A DNA stretch of 64,000 bases from Bdellovibrionales bacterium (GTDB lineage: Bacteria; Bdellovibrionota; UBA1018): the NCBI GenBank assembly GCA_947380295.1, contig CANCQK010000005.1, positions 99,294 through 163,293 on the forward strand, read 5' to 3'. Made by a program: the position numbers and the translations under genes. This document shows positions 1 to 8,364 of the stretch, in pieces. The notes under the pieces were generated by a model. The model was not told where the DNA came from and did no database searches. It saw only the letters and a program-made list of their open reading frames with translations. Within the stretch, counting starts at the first letter, position 1; each line of letters starts with the position of its first letter.

Positions 1-401
1 TTTGAAACAAATAGGGTTGGATCAAGGAACTGGGCCCTCTGAGTCCCGCCATTTGGATCAGACCACGGGAAAAGGTTGAAGTGGGCCACTGCCCCGACGA
101 TCAAGTCCTTTCTGATTTTATAGCCGGCCGTCAGGAGATTCTCAAGCATGGTTGGGCTGGTTGCGTCGAGAACCCCATCGATCCGGGGTTGAAGAGGAGA
201 TCCTAGCGCACTGAGGGAAGATCCTCGGTAGATGCCAAAGTAGTTGAGCGTGCCATACTCCGACAGCTTTTCCAAAGTTGATTTTTGGTTTGCTGTCGCG
301 GTTAGGTTCTGTGGTGTGCTTTCTGCGCTGGCATGCGGAAAAGAAAAGACGCCGATGAGTGATGCTAAGATCAGAGCAAAGACGGCAAATTGAATTTTCA
401 T
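1..401 (-). CDS. Exported protein of unknown function (C-terminus outside window)
   Basis: The reading frame opens at an ATG (complement of 399-401) and stays open for 133 codons to the left edge, so the C-terminus is missing. A GGGGGG ribosome binding site lies 3 bases upstream of the ATG. The first 27 residues look like a Sec signal peptide: a Lys at position 3, a long hydrophobic run, then a P-H-A-S-A cleavage-type end. The visible mature part is polar, with Gly/Tyr/Leu-rich stretches (YFGIYRGSSLSALG, LFPW) that could belong to an outer-membrane or periplasmic protein. I do not recognise the family. Confidence 0.7.
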   Translation of the reverse strand, partial: MKIQFAVFALILASLIGVFSFPHASAESTPQNLTATANQKSTLEKLSEYGTLNYFGIYRGSSLSALGSPLQPRIDGVLDATSPTMLENLLTAGYKIRKDLIVGAVAHFNLFPWSDPNGGTQRAQFLDPTLFVS

Positions 402-857
402 GATCCCCCCTTAGAACATTCCAATTTTTAGCTCCTCAAATTCCCCCGATTTGCAATTTGAGAGCGCATCCCTCAATTGAGTAAAACACTGAGGTCACGG
501 TAGACAAAGCAAGGTCTTTGCCAAGTTCTTAGCGGGGCAGGGAAAGCATTTATTTTATATGTAATATCCTGATTTTAATCAGTAAATTGATTTTAAGTAA
601 TCACTTAAGCAGAGCTACTGTGCGTAGGCTCCGCGTCAAATGCGCAGTTTTGGCACTAGTTGTCTGGTGTCACTTTAGCTCCAGAAGAGATGCGTAGCAA
701 TAAAGTGTCAAACTTTTACACGGTGGCAAATCTTTTAGACGGATTTATTATTTTAAAAAAAATAAATTTATATATTTATTAATAATATCAACACCATAAC
801 TTGGTGTGTCATTTGGCACCTACCTTGCTAACTCTGTACAGCGGAGTTGCTGTGCTT
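402..857. other. AT-rich divergent intergenic region
   Basis: No gene is visible between the two divergently read exported proteins. The right part (about 745-800) is almost pure A/T, as expected for promoter DNA. An imperfect 10-bp inverted repeat (668-677 against 701-710, one mismatch) lies between them and could be a regulatory site. A TTG at 801 is in frame with the gene starting at 858 but would add a non-signal N-terminus. Confidence 0.4.
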
Positions 858-1343
858 ATGAAGTGGTTGTATTTACAGAGATGTTTCACGCGGGTGGTAT
901 TTGTCTTCTTTTTACTCAATGTTGTGAGCTGCGGCCAAGCAGTACGTAACACAGGGTCCTTTGAGGCTTATGTTGAGGCCTTCGAGAAAGATGCGGCTAC
1001 TTTGAATCGGGGACTCACCGTCAATTATATTGAAATCAAGTTTGGTGAGCTCAAGGAGGGGACCTTGGCTCTTTGCAGCCTTGGAATGGGAACTCCATTG
1101 ATCACAGTCAATCAAAGTCTCTGGGGTAATTTAGATGAGACTCAAAGACAGCTGGTCATTTATCACGAACTTGGGCACTGCGTGCTTAAAAAAGCGCATG
1201 CGAACCAGGAAATTCGGCTTCCGGGTCAACGAATCAAACTCAGTATCATGAATCAGCATCCACTCGATTTGACTGATTACCCACAGTTTAGAAAAGATTA
1301 TTTAAATGAATTATTCAATAATTCATCTGGAGTCAGTATCTAG
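858..1343 (+). CDS. Small lipoprotein with HExxH metalloprotease-like motif
   Basis: A 161-residue protein starting at ATG 858, which gives a textbook lipoprotein signal: basic start, hydrophobic core, then a V-V-S-C lipobox with Cys at about residue 25. A GGAG sits 11 bases upstream. The mature part carries YHELGHC, the HExxH signature of zinc metallopeptidases, followed by a conserved-looking SIMNQH segment; the third metal ligand could be one of the later His or Asp residues. It is much shorter than usual secreted metalloproteases. Peptidase activity is inference; a structural HELGH protein is possible. Its stop overlaps the stop of the convergent phosphatase gene by 4 bases (CTAG). Confidence 0.65.
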   Translation: MKWLYLQRCFTRVVFVFFLLNVVSCGQAVRNTGSFEAYVEAFEKDAATLNRGLTVNYIEIKFGELKEGTLALCSLGMGTPLITVNQSLWGNLDETQRQLVIYHELGHCVLKKAHANQEIRLPGQRIKLSIMNQHPLDLTDYPQFRKDYLNELFNNSSGVSI

Positions 1344-3214
1344 GCCGCCTGATTGCTCGGTGCTGGAGTAGAATTTGCGGAGATTGGAACGATGATGGAC
1401 AAGACTGTAATGTCATCGGATTGGTTGCTATTGCTACTGCCGAAAAACTGTTGGGTTTGAGCGAGCACAAAATCTGCAAGCGAGCTGCTCCCCGGCTTGC
1501 TGATGTTTTTTGAGATGAGATCGATTTTGCCTTTGATCTCATCGAGCAAAACCTTCTTTTTCATTTTCTTTCCATCTGAGACTCGAGCGTCAAAAAGCCC
1601 GTCGGTGTACCAAAGCACCTGGTCTCCGGGCTTAAGTTCTGTCATGGACAGTTTCGGCTCGAACTTAAATGCCTTTTGTCCTAGAGGAATGCTCGACTCG
1701 GCGGCAATGGCTTCATACTGTTTTGTCCCGGCTCGAAAAAGATAGGGCTTGGGATGGCCAGCATTGAAAGTCCACATCTTTAGACTCTCTAAATCAATCA
1801 CGGCTAAGAGGGCCGGAAACGTCGACTGCTCGCCCGCTGTGAGCAAAAGAGCCTGATTGAGCGAATTGCTCAAAATGCTGAGAATCTCTGTGTCGGGCCT
1901 CAGTATTTTTTTAACGCGTTGAAGTTCTGCGATCATGAGGGAAAATGCGCTGTGAACAGATGCAGTGATGAGCGCTGCCGAGGCTCCGTGCCCGGTCGCG
2001 TCACCCATGATCACTACCAAATAGTTTTGAACTTGTGCGTAATGCCACCAATCTCCTCCGACCTCTGATGCAGGTAGAGACGATCCATGGAGAAGGAGGT
2101 TCGGTGTGATCAGGACATTTGGAGGAAAAAATCGACTTTGAACCAGCTGAGCCGTCTCGAGCTCTTGCTCCATTCGAGCATTGGCTGCGGTCCTTTTGAG
2201 GAGCGTTTGGATTTCGTCGCCCATTCGATTGAACGATTCGGCGAGAGCGCTGAGCTCGTCGCGTAGTCCGGTAGATTCCCTGATCTTGGTAGAGAAATCA
2301 CCCGTCGAAACTCGGTTCGTTGCAAGAACTAGGTCTTTCACGCGGAGTAAAAACGATCGAATCAGTAATAGAGTTGATCCGATTGCCAGTAGAAAAATGC
2401 TGACTCCCAATCCAAGAGATCTTTTGGCTAATGCTTTAGCGGCACCCATTGCCATTTCAGCGGGAACTAAGCTTACAACGAAGATATGATTCGATACTAC
2501 TTGGTCATATCCCATCAGGTAAGATTTTTCCCCGATCTCTACCTGTCTCACCCCCGAATCAAATTCGGTTTTTGTCAGAGACTCGAGCAGCTCTTTTGGG
2601 ATAGGCTGGAGTGATGCTGCAAATGCAGGGTTTTTGCTGGTAATGATTTGACCAGTCTCATCGAGTACAAGGATCTCAAAGTCTTTGGCAGTTCCATCAA
2701 AAAGTGGGTGATTTAATCTGAGCTGCAGAACGGCAAACTGGCCTGAACCGATGCTCATCCCTGCAGTCAGGGTTTGACTCGTGGGATCGATTTGGAGCTG
2801 AATTTTTCCAGAGGCGAGTTGTCCCTCGGCCCAGGGCAGTTTTTGCAAGCCTGGGTTGACGCCAACCGAGCGCTCGAGATCGAATCTAGGCTTTTGATCA
2901 GCCCCCACTGAGGTGTGATAAATCAAAAGGGTATTGGCTTGTAAAAAGCTTTCTTCAGACCTAAACGCTGCTTCGATGCCTGCAGCGTCTTTGAGTTGAA
3001 TTCTGCTTTTGAAGTCATTGATTTTTTCTACTTCGCTTTGAATTGCCAATGAAGCCAGCCTAACCTGAGAAAAGCTATAGTCGTAAATGTAGGACGTCTT
3101 GTCTTCAATGACCATGCGAGAGCCGATGTAGAGGTAGCTCCCTAAACTTAAAAAGAGGGAGCCAGAGATCAGGGCAAGTACTCGCAATCGAATAGAAAAG
3201 TTGAACTTAGACAT
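1340..3214 (-). CDS. Membrane-bound SpoIIE/RsbU-type serine phosphatase with HAMP domain
   Basis: A 624-residue receptor phosphatase. Residues about 10-33 form a first membrane helix, then a roughly 220-residue extracytoplasmic sensor region, a second helix (about 265-287), a HAMP linker and coiled coil (about 288-370), and a C-terminal PP2C/SpoIIE domain. Metal-site motifs are visible: SEVGGDWWHY, GDATGHG and the late SDDITVL. The family dephosphorylates Ser/Thr-phosphorylated anti-anti-sigma or other partner proteins in response to an external signal; no partner-switch partner is nearby. It is divergent from the FecR-like gene (61 bp between starts) and adjacent to the MotAB operon, so a role in controlling that motor is possible but unproven. 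Confidence 0.85.
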   Translation of the reverse strand: MSKFNFSIRLRVLALISGSLFLSLGSYLYIGSRMVIEDKTSYIYDYSFSQVRLASLAIQSEVEKINDFKSRIQLKDAAGIEAAFRSEESFLQANTLLIYHTSVGADQKPRFDLERSVGVNPGLQKLPWAEGQLASGKIQLQIDPTSQTLTAGMSIGSGQFAVLQLRLNHPLFDGTAKDFEILVLDETGQIITSKNPAFAASLQPIPKELLESLTKTEFDSGVRQVEIGEKSYLMGYDQVVSNHIFVVSLVPAEMAMGAAKALAKRSLGLGVSIFLLAIGSTLLLIRSFLLRVKDLVLATNRVSTGDFSTKIRESTGLRDELSALAESFNRMGDEIQTLLKRTAANARMEQELETAQLVQSRFFPPNVLITPNLLLHGSSLPASEVGGDWWHYAQVQNYLVVIMGDATGHGASAALITASVHSAFSLMIAELQRVKKILRPDTEILSILSNSLNQALLLTAGEQSTFPALLAVIDLESLKMWTFNAGHPKPYLFRAGTKQYEAIAAESSIPLGQKAFKFEPKLSMTELKPGDQVLWYTDGLFDARVSDGKKMKKKVLLDEIKGKIDLISKNISKPGSSSLADFVLAQTQQFFGSSNSNQSDDITVLSIIVPISANSTPAPSNQAA

Positions 3215-3237
3215 TCCTCAATACTTTTCGGCAAAGA

Positions 3238-3252
3238 CTCAAGAATCTTGAG
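3238..3252. promoter_or_regulatory. Palindrome between divergent phosphatase and FecR-like genes
   Basis: CTCAAGA-A-TCTTGAG is a perfect 7+7 bp palindrome with one central base in the 61-bp divergent gap. Position and symmetry suit a dimeric regulator binding site for either gene; no regulator is identified. Confidence 0.35.
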
Positions 3253-3275
3253 AAAACTTCCGAAAACTAACTGAA

Positions 3276-4202
3276 ATGGTAAAGTTACTTGATAAAATTC
3301 AGCTCAAAAAAATCTGGTCGGATTCGAGTGACCACATGGACATCGTTTTTGGTAGATCGACCATCGTATTGGGGGTGATTGGTCTTTTTATTACGCAATT
3401 TTCAGGCTTTGGTGGGGCGCGAGAACAGCAACAGTTAGGCGAGACTGAAGCGCAGGGAGATGTCCTGAAGATGATCGGTGATGCTCGAATGCGATATCGA
3501 GATTCAGCAGTGTGGCATGACCTGAGGAGTGCCCCTGAGGATTTTATTGCAGGAGACGCGATTTTCACCGCCAGCGGAAGCTTTGTGACGGTGCGATACC
3601 GTGATTTTGAGCCTGCTCAAATTTATCCAAATAGTTTAGTGGTCCTTCATGCGGGAACAAAAAGTGGTGCTTCGGGTGCTGAGAAGAAGAGCCCCTACAT
3701 CGAGGCAAAAAAAGGAAAAGTTAAGATATTTCTCAATGCCGCAGGCAAAGGCCCCCGAGTTCGAATGGCTGGAAAAGATTATGATTTTACCTCAAAGCAG
3801 GGTGATTCCGGTGGGACTATCGAAATGGAACTGATCTCACGTGGGAGTGGGCAATCCACTGAAGTGGCGAGTTCAGCTCAGGTAGAAATGCAGACCAAGG
3901 ATCTCTCTCAGGGGGTGAATGCTCCACCCGTAGTCGAAACCTTGACTCCTAAGACCGAGCCAAAAAAATCGAGTCCTCAGCCTCGGGAGAGCTCTCAGGG
4001 GGAGGTACTTACGAAAGCCAAGGAGCTTAAAACCCAAAAAGCTGATATTCGGCTCTTTTTAAAAGAAGCAGAGAAATTGAGTGGCAAAGAGAAAGTTCAG
4101 GTCGACGTTCCGACCGAGAGCTCTCAGATGGAGCGAGAAGTTCTTAAGTCGCTCAATGAGCGGCTCAAAAAATCGGGTTTTAAAAGCAAACTTGAGAAAT
4201 AG
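3276..4202 (+). CDS. FecR-like single-pass membrane protein
   Basis: 308 residues. A short cytoplasmic start is followed by one membrane helix (about 28-46). Residues about 60-150 (GDVLKMIGDARMRYRD, AGDAIFTASGSFVTVRYRD, IYPNSLVVLH) resemble the FecR domain, a beta-rich periplasmic module. The remaining part is Pro/Lys/Ser/Glu-rich and ends in a charged helical tail. FecR-type proteins sense or scaffold at the envelope. The start is uncertain: ATG 3276 has no clear ribosome binding site and ATG 3336 is an alternative. It converges on motB with 22 bp between stops, so it may belong functionally with the motor operon. Confidence 0.6.
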   Translation: MVKLLDKIQLKKIWSDSSDHMDIVFGRSTIVLGVIGLFITQFSGFGGAREQQQLGETEAQGDVLKMIGDARMRYRDSAVWHDLRSAPEDFIAGDAIFTASGSFVTVRYRDFEPAQIYPNSLVVLHAGTKSGASGAEKKSPYIEAKKGKVKIFLNAAGKGPRVRMAGKDYDFTSKQGDSGGTIEMELISRGSGQSTEVASSAQVEMQTKDLSQGVNAPPVVETLTPKTEPKKSSPQPRESSQGEVLTKAKELKTQKADIRLFLKEAEKLSGKEKVQVDVPTESSQMEREVLKSLNERLKKSGFKSKLEK

Positions 4203-4224
4203 GATTTATGTGATTCTGAGATGC

Positions 4225-5022
4225 CTAGTGGGTCTCGAGAAGAGAGTTCTCTTTTAGATTCACTTCGATTTGATTCTCTTTTTCCTTCTTTTGCTTGAGC
4301 ATCTTTTCAAGATTGAGTGCGACCTTGACGAGAACTCGGCGGTTCTTTGCCTGGTTTTCGGGCAGAACTTTGCCTTGAGAATCACGATTGGGGAGAAACG
4401 GGCGAGCGGACCCGTATCCAACGGCAGTTAGCGTGTCGGGCGCAAATCCGCGACTCTCAAAGAGTCGAACAATCGTTGCGGCTCTGGCACCACTTAACTC
4501 CCAGTTGCTCGGGAAATGGGTATTGTTCTTGATTGGATTGTCATCTGTATGGCCTTCGATGCGGATGATGAAATCTTTTCCTGAACTCTTGAGGACTTCC
4601 ATCAGTTCAAAGAGAGACTTGGTGGCATCGGGCAAAAGATCGGCGTTACCTAATGTAAATAAAATGGAATTGTCGAATGCAATTTCAAGTCCCTTGCCCT
4701 CCTCAACTAAAGTGAGTTGGATATCTTTACCCACATTCATTTTTTGGACTTGCTGAGTGAGGTCGGTTGCTACTTTTTCCATGGATTTTAGCGAGACTTC
4801 CATGTGTTTTGCGACACCTGAACTGATTTCGACAGTTGCACGCTCACCCTCAAATGTACTGAAAGTGAAGAGCATCGCAAAAAAACCAAAGAGGAGGGTC
4901 ATGAGGTCTGCGTAGGAAACCAACCACGGTTCCTCAGAAGAGCCCTCTTCATCAGAGACTGGATCGCCCCACTCCTGGGTCATCAAGATTGAATTTTCTT
5001 GATCGCTCCTATTTTCGGTCAT
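4225..5022 (-). CDS. motB: MotB-like stator protein, OmpA-type peptidoglycan binding
   Basis: 265 residues with the MotB layout: a charged cytoplasmic N-terminus, one membrane helix with the essential ion-binding Asp (SYADLMTLLFGFF, Asp about 39), a plug/linker and a C-terminal OmpA-like domain (EGHTDDNP, NWELSGARA, NRRV). It should pair with the MotA encoded just upstream, anchor the stator to peptidoglycan and conduct H+ or Na+. Its ATG overlaps the motA stop (ATGA), showing translational coupling. It is the last gene of the operon that begins with the PEGA lipoprotein and the FliF-FliG fusion, which suggests a dedicated stator for that rotor. Confidence 0.93.
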   Translation of the reverse strand: MTENRSDQENSILMTQEWGDPVSDEEGSSEEPWLVSYADLMTLLFGFFAMLFTFSTFEGERATVEISSGVAKHMEVSLKSMEKVATDLTQQVQKMNVGKDIQLTLVEEGKGLEIAFDNSILFTLGNADLLPDATKSLFELMEVLKSSGKDFIIRIEGHTDDNPIKNNTHFPSNWELSGARAATIVRLFESRGFAPDTLTAVGYGSARPFLPNRDSQGKVLPENQAKNRRVLVKVALNLEKMLKQKKEKENQIEVNLKENSLLETH

Positions 5023-5825
5023 GCTGCTTTTCCGGTCTCAGGTCGAGAAATTTTCTTCCAATCGATACGTTCCGACGTGAGCAGAAACGAGTTGAGTTCT
5101 TCGGCGAGTACGACCGGGTTTGTCTTTTTTAAGATCAGACGAATTCCTTCAACAATGATGAGATTTTTTAGGCGGTTTTCTTTCGAGCTATCCGCCAAAT
5201 TTTCAGCGATAGGAATAAATACCAGATTGGCCAAGGCAATCCCGTAAAATGTAGCGACGAGACCAATGGCCATGGCAGGACCGATCATCTTCTGACCTCC
5301 TGATTGGCCCAGTTTAGACAGGAGCGTGATCATACTGAGAGTCGTGCCCATGAGTCCAAACGCCGGCGGAAACCTGCCGATCGTTTTGAATTTGAAAACG
5401 TCCTCGGTCTGTCGTTGATAGATGGTTTGTGCACGGGTGCGGAGAATCCGGATCAGAGTCGCCTCATCCAGGATCTCTTCAAGCATCAAGTTGACTGCCT
5501 CGGTTAAAAAGTGATCGTTCCCTTCTCTGAGGTGGTCTTCAATTTTCCCCGTTTTGAGTCGGTTTGCTTCTGAAATCGAAATTAACGTCTCAATGAGTTT
5601 GACGTAATCCTGCTTTCGACCTTGAATGACCCGCTTAAAAAATACGCGAAAAAGAAGTAGGATTCGGTCAATTTGAAACGAAATTGCACCTGCAGCGACC
5701 GTTCCGCCCATGACGATGAGTGCTGCATGTTGGCTGAAAAATAAGTCTGAATTTCCAGCGGTCAGTACCCCAAAGGCAAGGACGCCACCTGCTAGGATAA
5801 ATGAAATTACAGATAAAAAGTTCAC
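5019..5825 (-). CDS. motA: MotA-like stator protein
   Basis: 268 residues with four membrane helices: two near the N-terminus (about 4-22 and 31-50), a large cytoplasmic loop, then two near the C-terminus. The conserved prolines of the ion channel are present in FPPAFGLMGT (helix 3) and GPAMAIG (helix 4), and IPIAENLA follows as in the family. MotA forms the pentameric ring around a MotB dimer and its cytoplasmic loop pushes on FliG. It starts 9 bp after the barrel gene and overlaps motB by 4 bp. The nearest rotor candidate is the FliF-FliG fusion two genes upstream. Confidence 0.94.
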   Translation of the reverse strand: MNFLSVISFILAGGVLAFGVLTAGNSDLFFSQHAALIVMGGTVAAGAISFQIDRILLLFRVFFKRVIQGRKQDYVKLIETLISISEANRLKTGKIEDHLREGNDHFLTEAVNLMLEEILDEATLIRILRTRAQTIYQRQTEDVFKFKTIGRFPPAFGLMGTTLSMITLLSKLGQSGGQKMIGPAMAIGLVATFYGIALANLVFIPIAENLADSSKENRLKNLIIVEGIRLILKKTNPVVLAEELNSFLLTSERIDWKKISRPETGKAA

Positions 5826-5834
5826 AAAATCTCC

Positions 5835-6455
5835 TCAATAATAAAAACTCAAACCTGCTAAGCCTCTGAAAATAGATGCGCCCACAGCAACAGTTGAAAT
5901 TCCAAATCCGAATGAATAACTCACCTGTGCCTCTAGCCCAATGGTTGAACTCAGTTGATAAATCAGTCCGGCGTTTGCTCCAACTTCTAAAAAAGCACTC
6001 GTCGTCTGGATGACTGCGGTATATTGCTTGATGACAGCTTGGGAGAATCCTAAATCTGGCCCAATATAAAGCCTAAGGTTGGGCCGCTTTCGAATCTCAA
6101 AGCCATTTTGAATTTGATCATAGCCTCGTGAATTACTCCACAAGTAGACGCGAGCGCCAATCCCAGTATAGGCATAAGGTAAAACGCCAGTGCTGACCTG
6201 ATAGGCCAAAGTAGCTCGGGCCAAAAATGAGAGATGACGCGAGGTAATGAGTTCATATTCAAGGCTGATTGAGTTTGGAACGCTGAAGGTTCCGTTCGCG
6301 TTGTCTCCTAGTCCTGAGAACTTGCCTGACACGAGACCACCTAAAAAGTGAAATTCCCCGCTCGGGGCATCGCAACGGGCGATCGTTGGAATTACCATTC
6401 CGACGATCACTAAACTGAGTCTGAGTAAAGTGATACTAAGCCGCAGCTTCGCCAT
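5835..6455 (-). CDS. Predicted outer-membrane beta-barrel protein in motor operon
   Basis: 206 residues from ATG 6455, chosen because GAGGAAG precedes it and a clear signal peptide follows (KLRLS start, hydrophobic run, I-A-R-C-D-A end). The frame is open upstream to 6662, but that part only shadows the previous gene. The mature protein alternates aromatic and polar residues, has many Gly turns, and ends in F-Y-Y, typical of small outer-membrane barrels. Its start lies 20 bp inside the end of the FliF-FliG gene and motA begins 9 bp after it. It may link the motor to the outer membrane; that role is inference. No close family recognised. Confidence 0.65.
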   Translation of the reverse strand: MAKLRLSITLLRLSLVIVGMVIPTIARCDAPSGEFHFLGGLVSGKFSGLGDNANGTFSVPNSISLEYELITSRHLSFLARATLAYQVSTGVLPYAYTGIGARVYLWSNSRGYDQIQNGFEIRKRPNLRLYIGPDLGFSQAVIKQYTAVIQTTSAFLEVGANAGLIYQLSSTIGLEAQVSYSFGFGISTVAVGASIFRGLAGLSFYY

Positions 6456-8364
6456 TACTTCCTCGATACTGTCCCGCAGTCTTTTCAGAGAGCCAGTCGG
6501 ATAGGGTATCTTTGGATAGCTCCCCCACCGTCTCGTTCGTTTGGACCAATGTTCTAACTGTCGTGATAAAGTCCTTCCAAATGAGTGCTCGTGATTTTTC
6601 GATGCGTTTGGTTCTGACCTCGTCGACCTGGATGTTTTGAATTTCAATATCCAAGAGTTCACGGGCCTTAGAAGCAGGCCTACCCACTGAATCGAGCAAA
6701 GTGGTTCTCTCCGCGGTATCTCGCGACAGGATCAGTTCTGCCCTTCGTGGAGTCGGATACCGATCCAAGCAGGTCTTGAGAGCCGCGCTCGGGAGTCTGA
6801 GGATGAGTTCTGCAGGGAAAAATTGCTTAGCAGTTGCCTCGAGAAGTTGAAACTCCCCGGCTTCAGCCAACGCCTTGAGAATCATTTCTTCGCGATCCGG
6901 TCCCAGCGCGCTCACCAGTTCTGCAGCTCTGTCTAGGAAAGGCACTGCCTTTTTCTTATTTAGTTGAGTTTGAATGGCCTGTTTTAGATTGGCAGACTGA
7001 GCTTGAATTTGTTCATCAGAGAGTTGAAGTACGGCTGAGGCGAGTGAGTCAGCCAGATCTCGACTCATAATCGAGTAGAGTCGTCCCGCTTGAGCTGTGG
7101 GTAAAAGATCCAAAAGGAGCGCTCCGAGGTTCACGTCCTGGTTTGCTATTTCAATGCATTCGGCCAGACCAAGACCCGAGAGGAGTTTTTGAAGTTCTTC
7201 ATCGGTGGTGGATGGCGGAATCAGAAGCGAGTCCACGATCTGAAACGAAATAAAGTTTTCTGCGATTTGTGAGCTTCTCTCGTCTACTGGGGTCGAGAGA
7301 GCCTTTTTCCATTCCTTGCGATCGTCTTCTTTGAGGTATTTGAAAAGCTGAAGACATTCTGCCGTGGATAAAACTTGAGGGAGAATCACGAGAGCCTCTG
7401 TAGCTCCTCTGCCAGGCGACCGCACCCATTGGCGTACCAAATTTGCCATTTTCTCAGGGTCCTGAGCCAGGAGAGCTTTGAACCGATCAAAGCCTTTCTC
7501 GTTTGTTTCCAACGGGGGAGCTGATCCCGTCTCGCTCGAGGATGTGGCTTGGCCGGGAGTCGGATTGAGCGTCGTCATGCGGGCTTCTTCTGCCGCAGCC
7601 TCTCTGGCATTCTGGGATTCTAAAATCGCAGTTTTTCGACTTTCAATTCTGAAGTAGCCATTGAAAGCGGAGAGCAACACGAGTGACATAAACAAGACAA
7701 TGATCAGCGTAGCTCCTACTATGGCTACTGGGATCTTGAGTTCACTGATCCACCGGGGAGTATCCCAGGGTTCAGAGAACTGTTTAGGAGTGTAGAGGTC
7801 TGCCTTATCGATGGTGGTCGTCACGAGATTTTGGCCCAGCGCCGCGGTTACACCTTGGGTGAGCTTTGTGATCAAATCTTTTTTGGTGTCGGGAATGCTG
7901 GTGTCGATGAGAACGGACACAGTCACCTTTTCGAGTTGGTCAAACAGATTAATGACCCGGAGTTTTCGACGTTCGCCTGATGAGTCCAGATAACTGTCTT
8001 CTTCGGAGTCCGCCATCAATGGGACGTCAAAATCTAATTTTCCCAAGTTAATTCGACTGTCTTCGGACTCTGTATTTTTTTTATCTTTTTTATTCTCTGT
8101 TACAGCCTGGGGTTCGATCTTTTTAAGAGTAATGCTCACGCTGGCGTTGAAGAGTTTCTCGGGAATGACTTTGAGGATGGCTTGATGAACTCGGTCCTGG
8201 AGTTTTGTCTCCAGATCAATTCTTTGCCACTCCAAGGATCCTACTCGAATTCCAGGCGTATTGGAGGAGGCTGCATCTGCTGCCCATGCGAGAGATCCGG
8301 CAGGCAAACTCAGCATCACGGTGATCCAAGAGAGGAGAATGACGGTGCGACGCAACGGATTCAT
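6436..8364 (-). CDS. FliF-FliG fusion: reduced MS-ring protein joined to rotor switch protein
   Basis: 642 residues. Residues 1-29 are a signal peptide. About 40-200 is a periplasmic region whose second half (EKVTVSVLIDTSIP, ITKLTQGVTAALG) resembles the ring-building domain of the FliF C-terminal part; the two N-terminal FliF ring domains are absent. A membrane helix spans about 210-233. After a low-complexity linker, about 293-312 (LLAQDPEKMANLVRQWV) matches the FliF tail that binds FliG, but here runs directly into FliG-like helices: an EHPQ-like segment about 408-445 and a C-terminal domain about 515-610 with a charged helix. In flagella these are separate proteins; here rotor ring and MotA-contacting surface form one chain. 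It starts directly after the PEGA gene stop. Confidence 0.75.
   Translation of the reverse strand: MNPLRRTVILLSWITVMLSLPAGSLAWAADAASSNTPGIRVGSLEWQRIDLETKLQDRVHQAILKVIPEKLFNASVSITLKKIEPQAVTENKKDKKNTESEDSRINLGKLDFDVPLMADSEEDSYLDSSGERRKLRVINLFDQLEKVTVSVLIDTSIPDTKKDLITKLTQGVTAALGQNLVTTTIDKADLYTPKQFSEPWDTPRWISELKIPVAIVGATLIIVLFMSLVLLSAFNGYFRIESRKTAILESQNAREAAAEEARMTTLNPTPGQATSSSETGSAPPLETNEKGFDRFKALLAQDPEKMANLVRQWVRSPGRGATEALVILPQVLSTAECLQLFKYLKEDDRKEWKKALSTPVDERSSQIAENFISFQIVDSLLIPPSTTDEELQKLLSGLGLAECIEIANQDVNLGALLLDLLPTAQAGRLYSIMSRDLADSLASAVLQLSDEQIQAQSANLKQAIQTQLNKKKAVPFLDRAAELVSALGPDREEMILKALAEAGEFQLLEATAKQFFPAELILRLPSAALKTCLDRYPTPRRAELILSRDTAERTTLLDSVGRPASKARELLDIEIQNIQVDEVRTKRIEKSRALIWKDFITTVRTLVQTNETVGELSKDTLSDWLSEKTAGQYRGSNGEAAA

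Noticed and set aside
640..700. Possible sigma-54 promoter near TTGGCAC at about 651
   Set aside because: The GC element at the right distance is missing; spacing and -12 bases do not fit.
6456..6662. N-terminal extension of the outer-membrane barrel gene
   Set aside because: The extra residues only shadow the FliF-FliG frame, and a ribosome site plus signal peptide mark ATG 6455 as the start.
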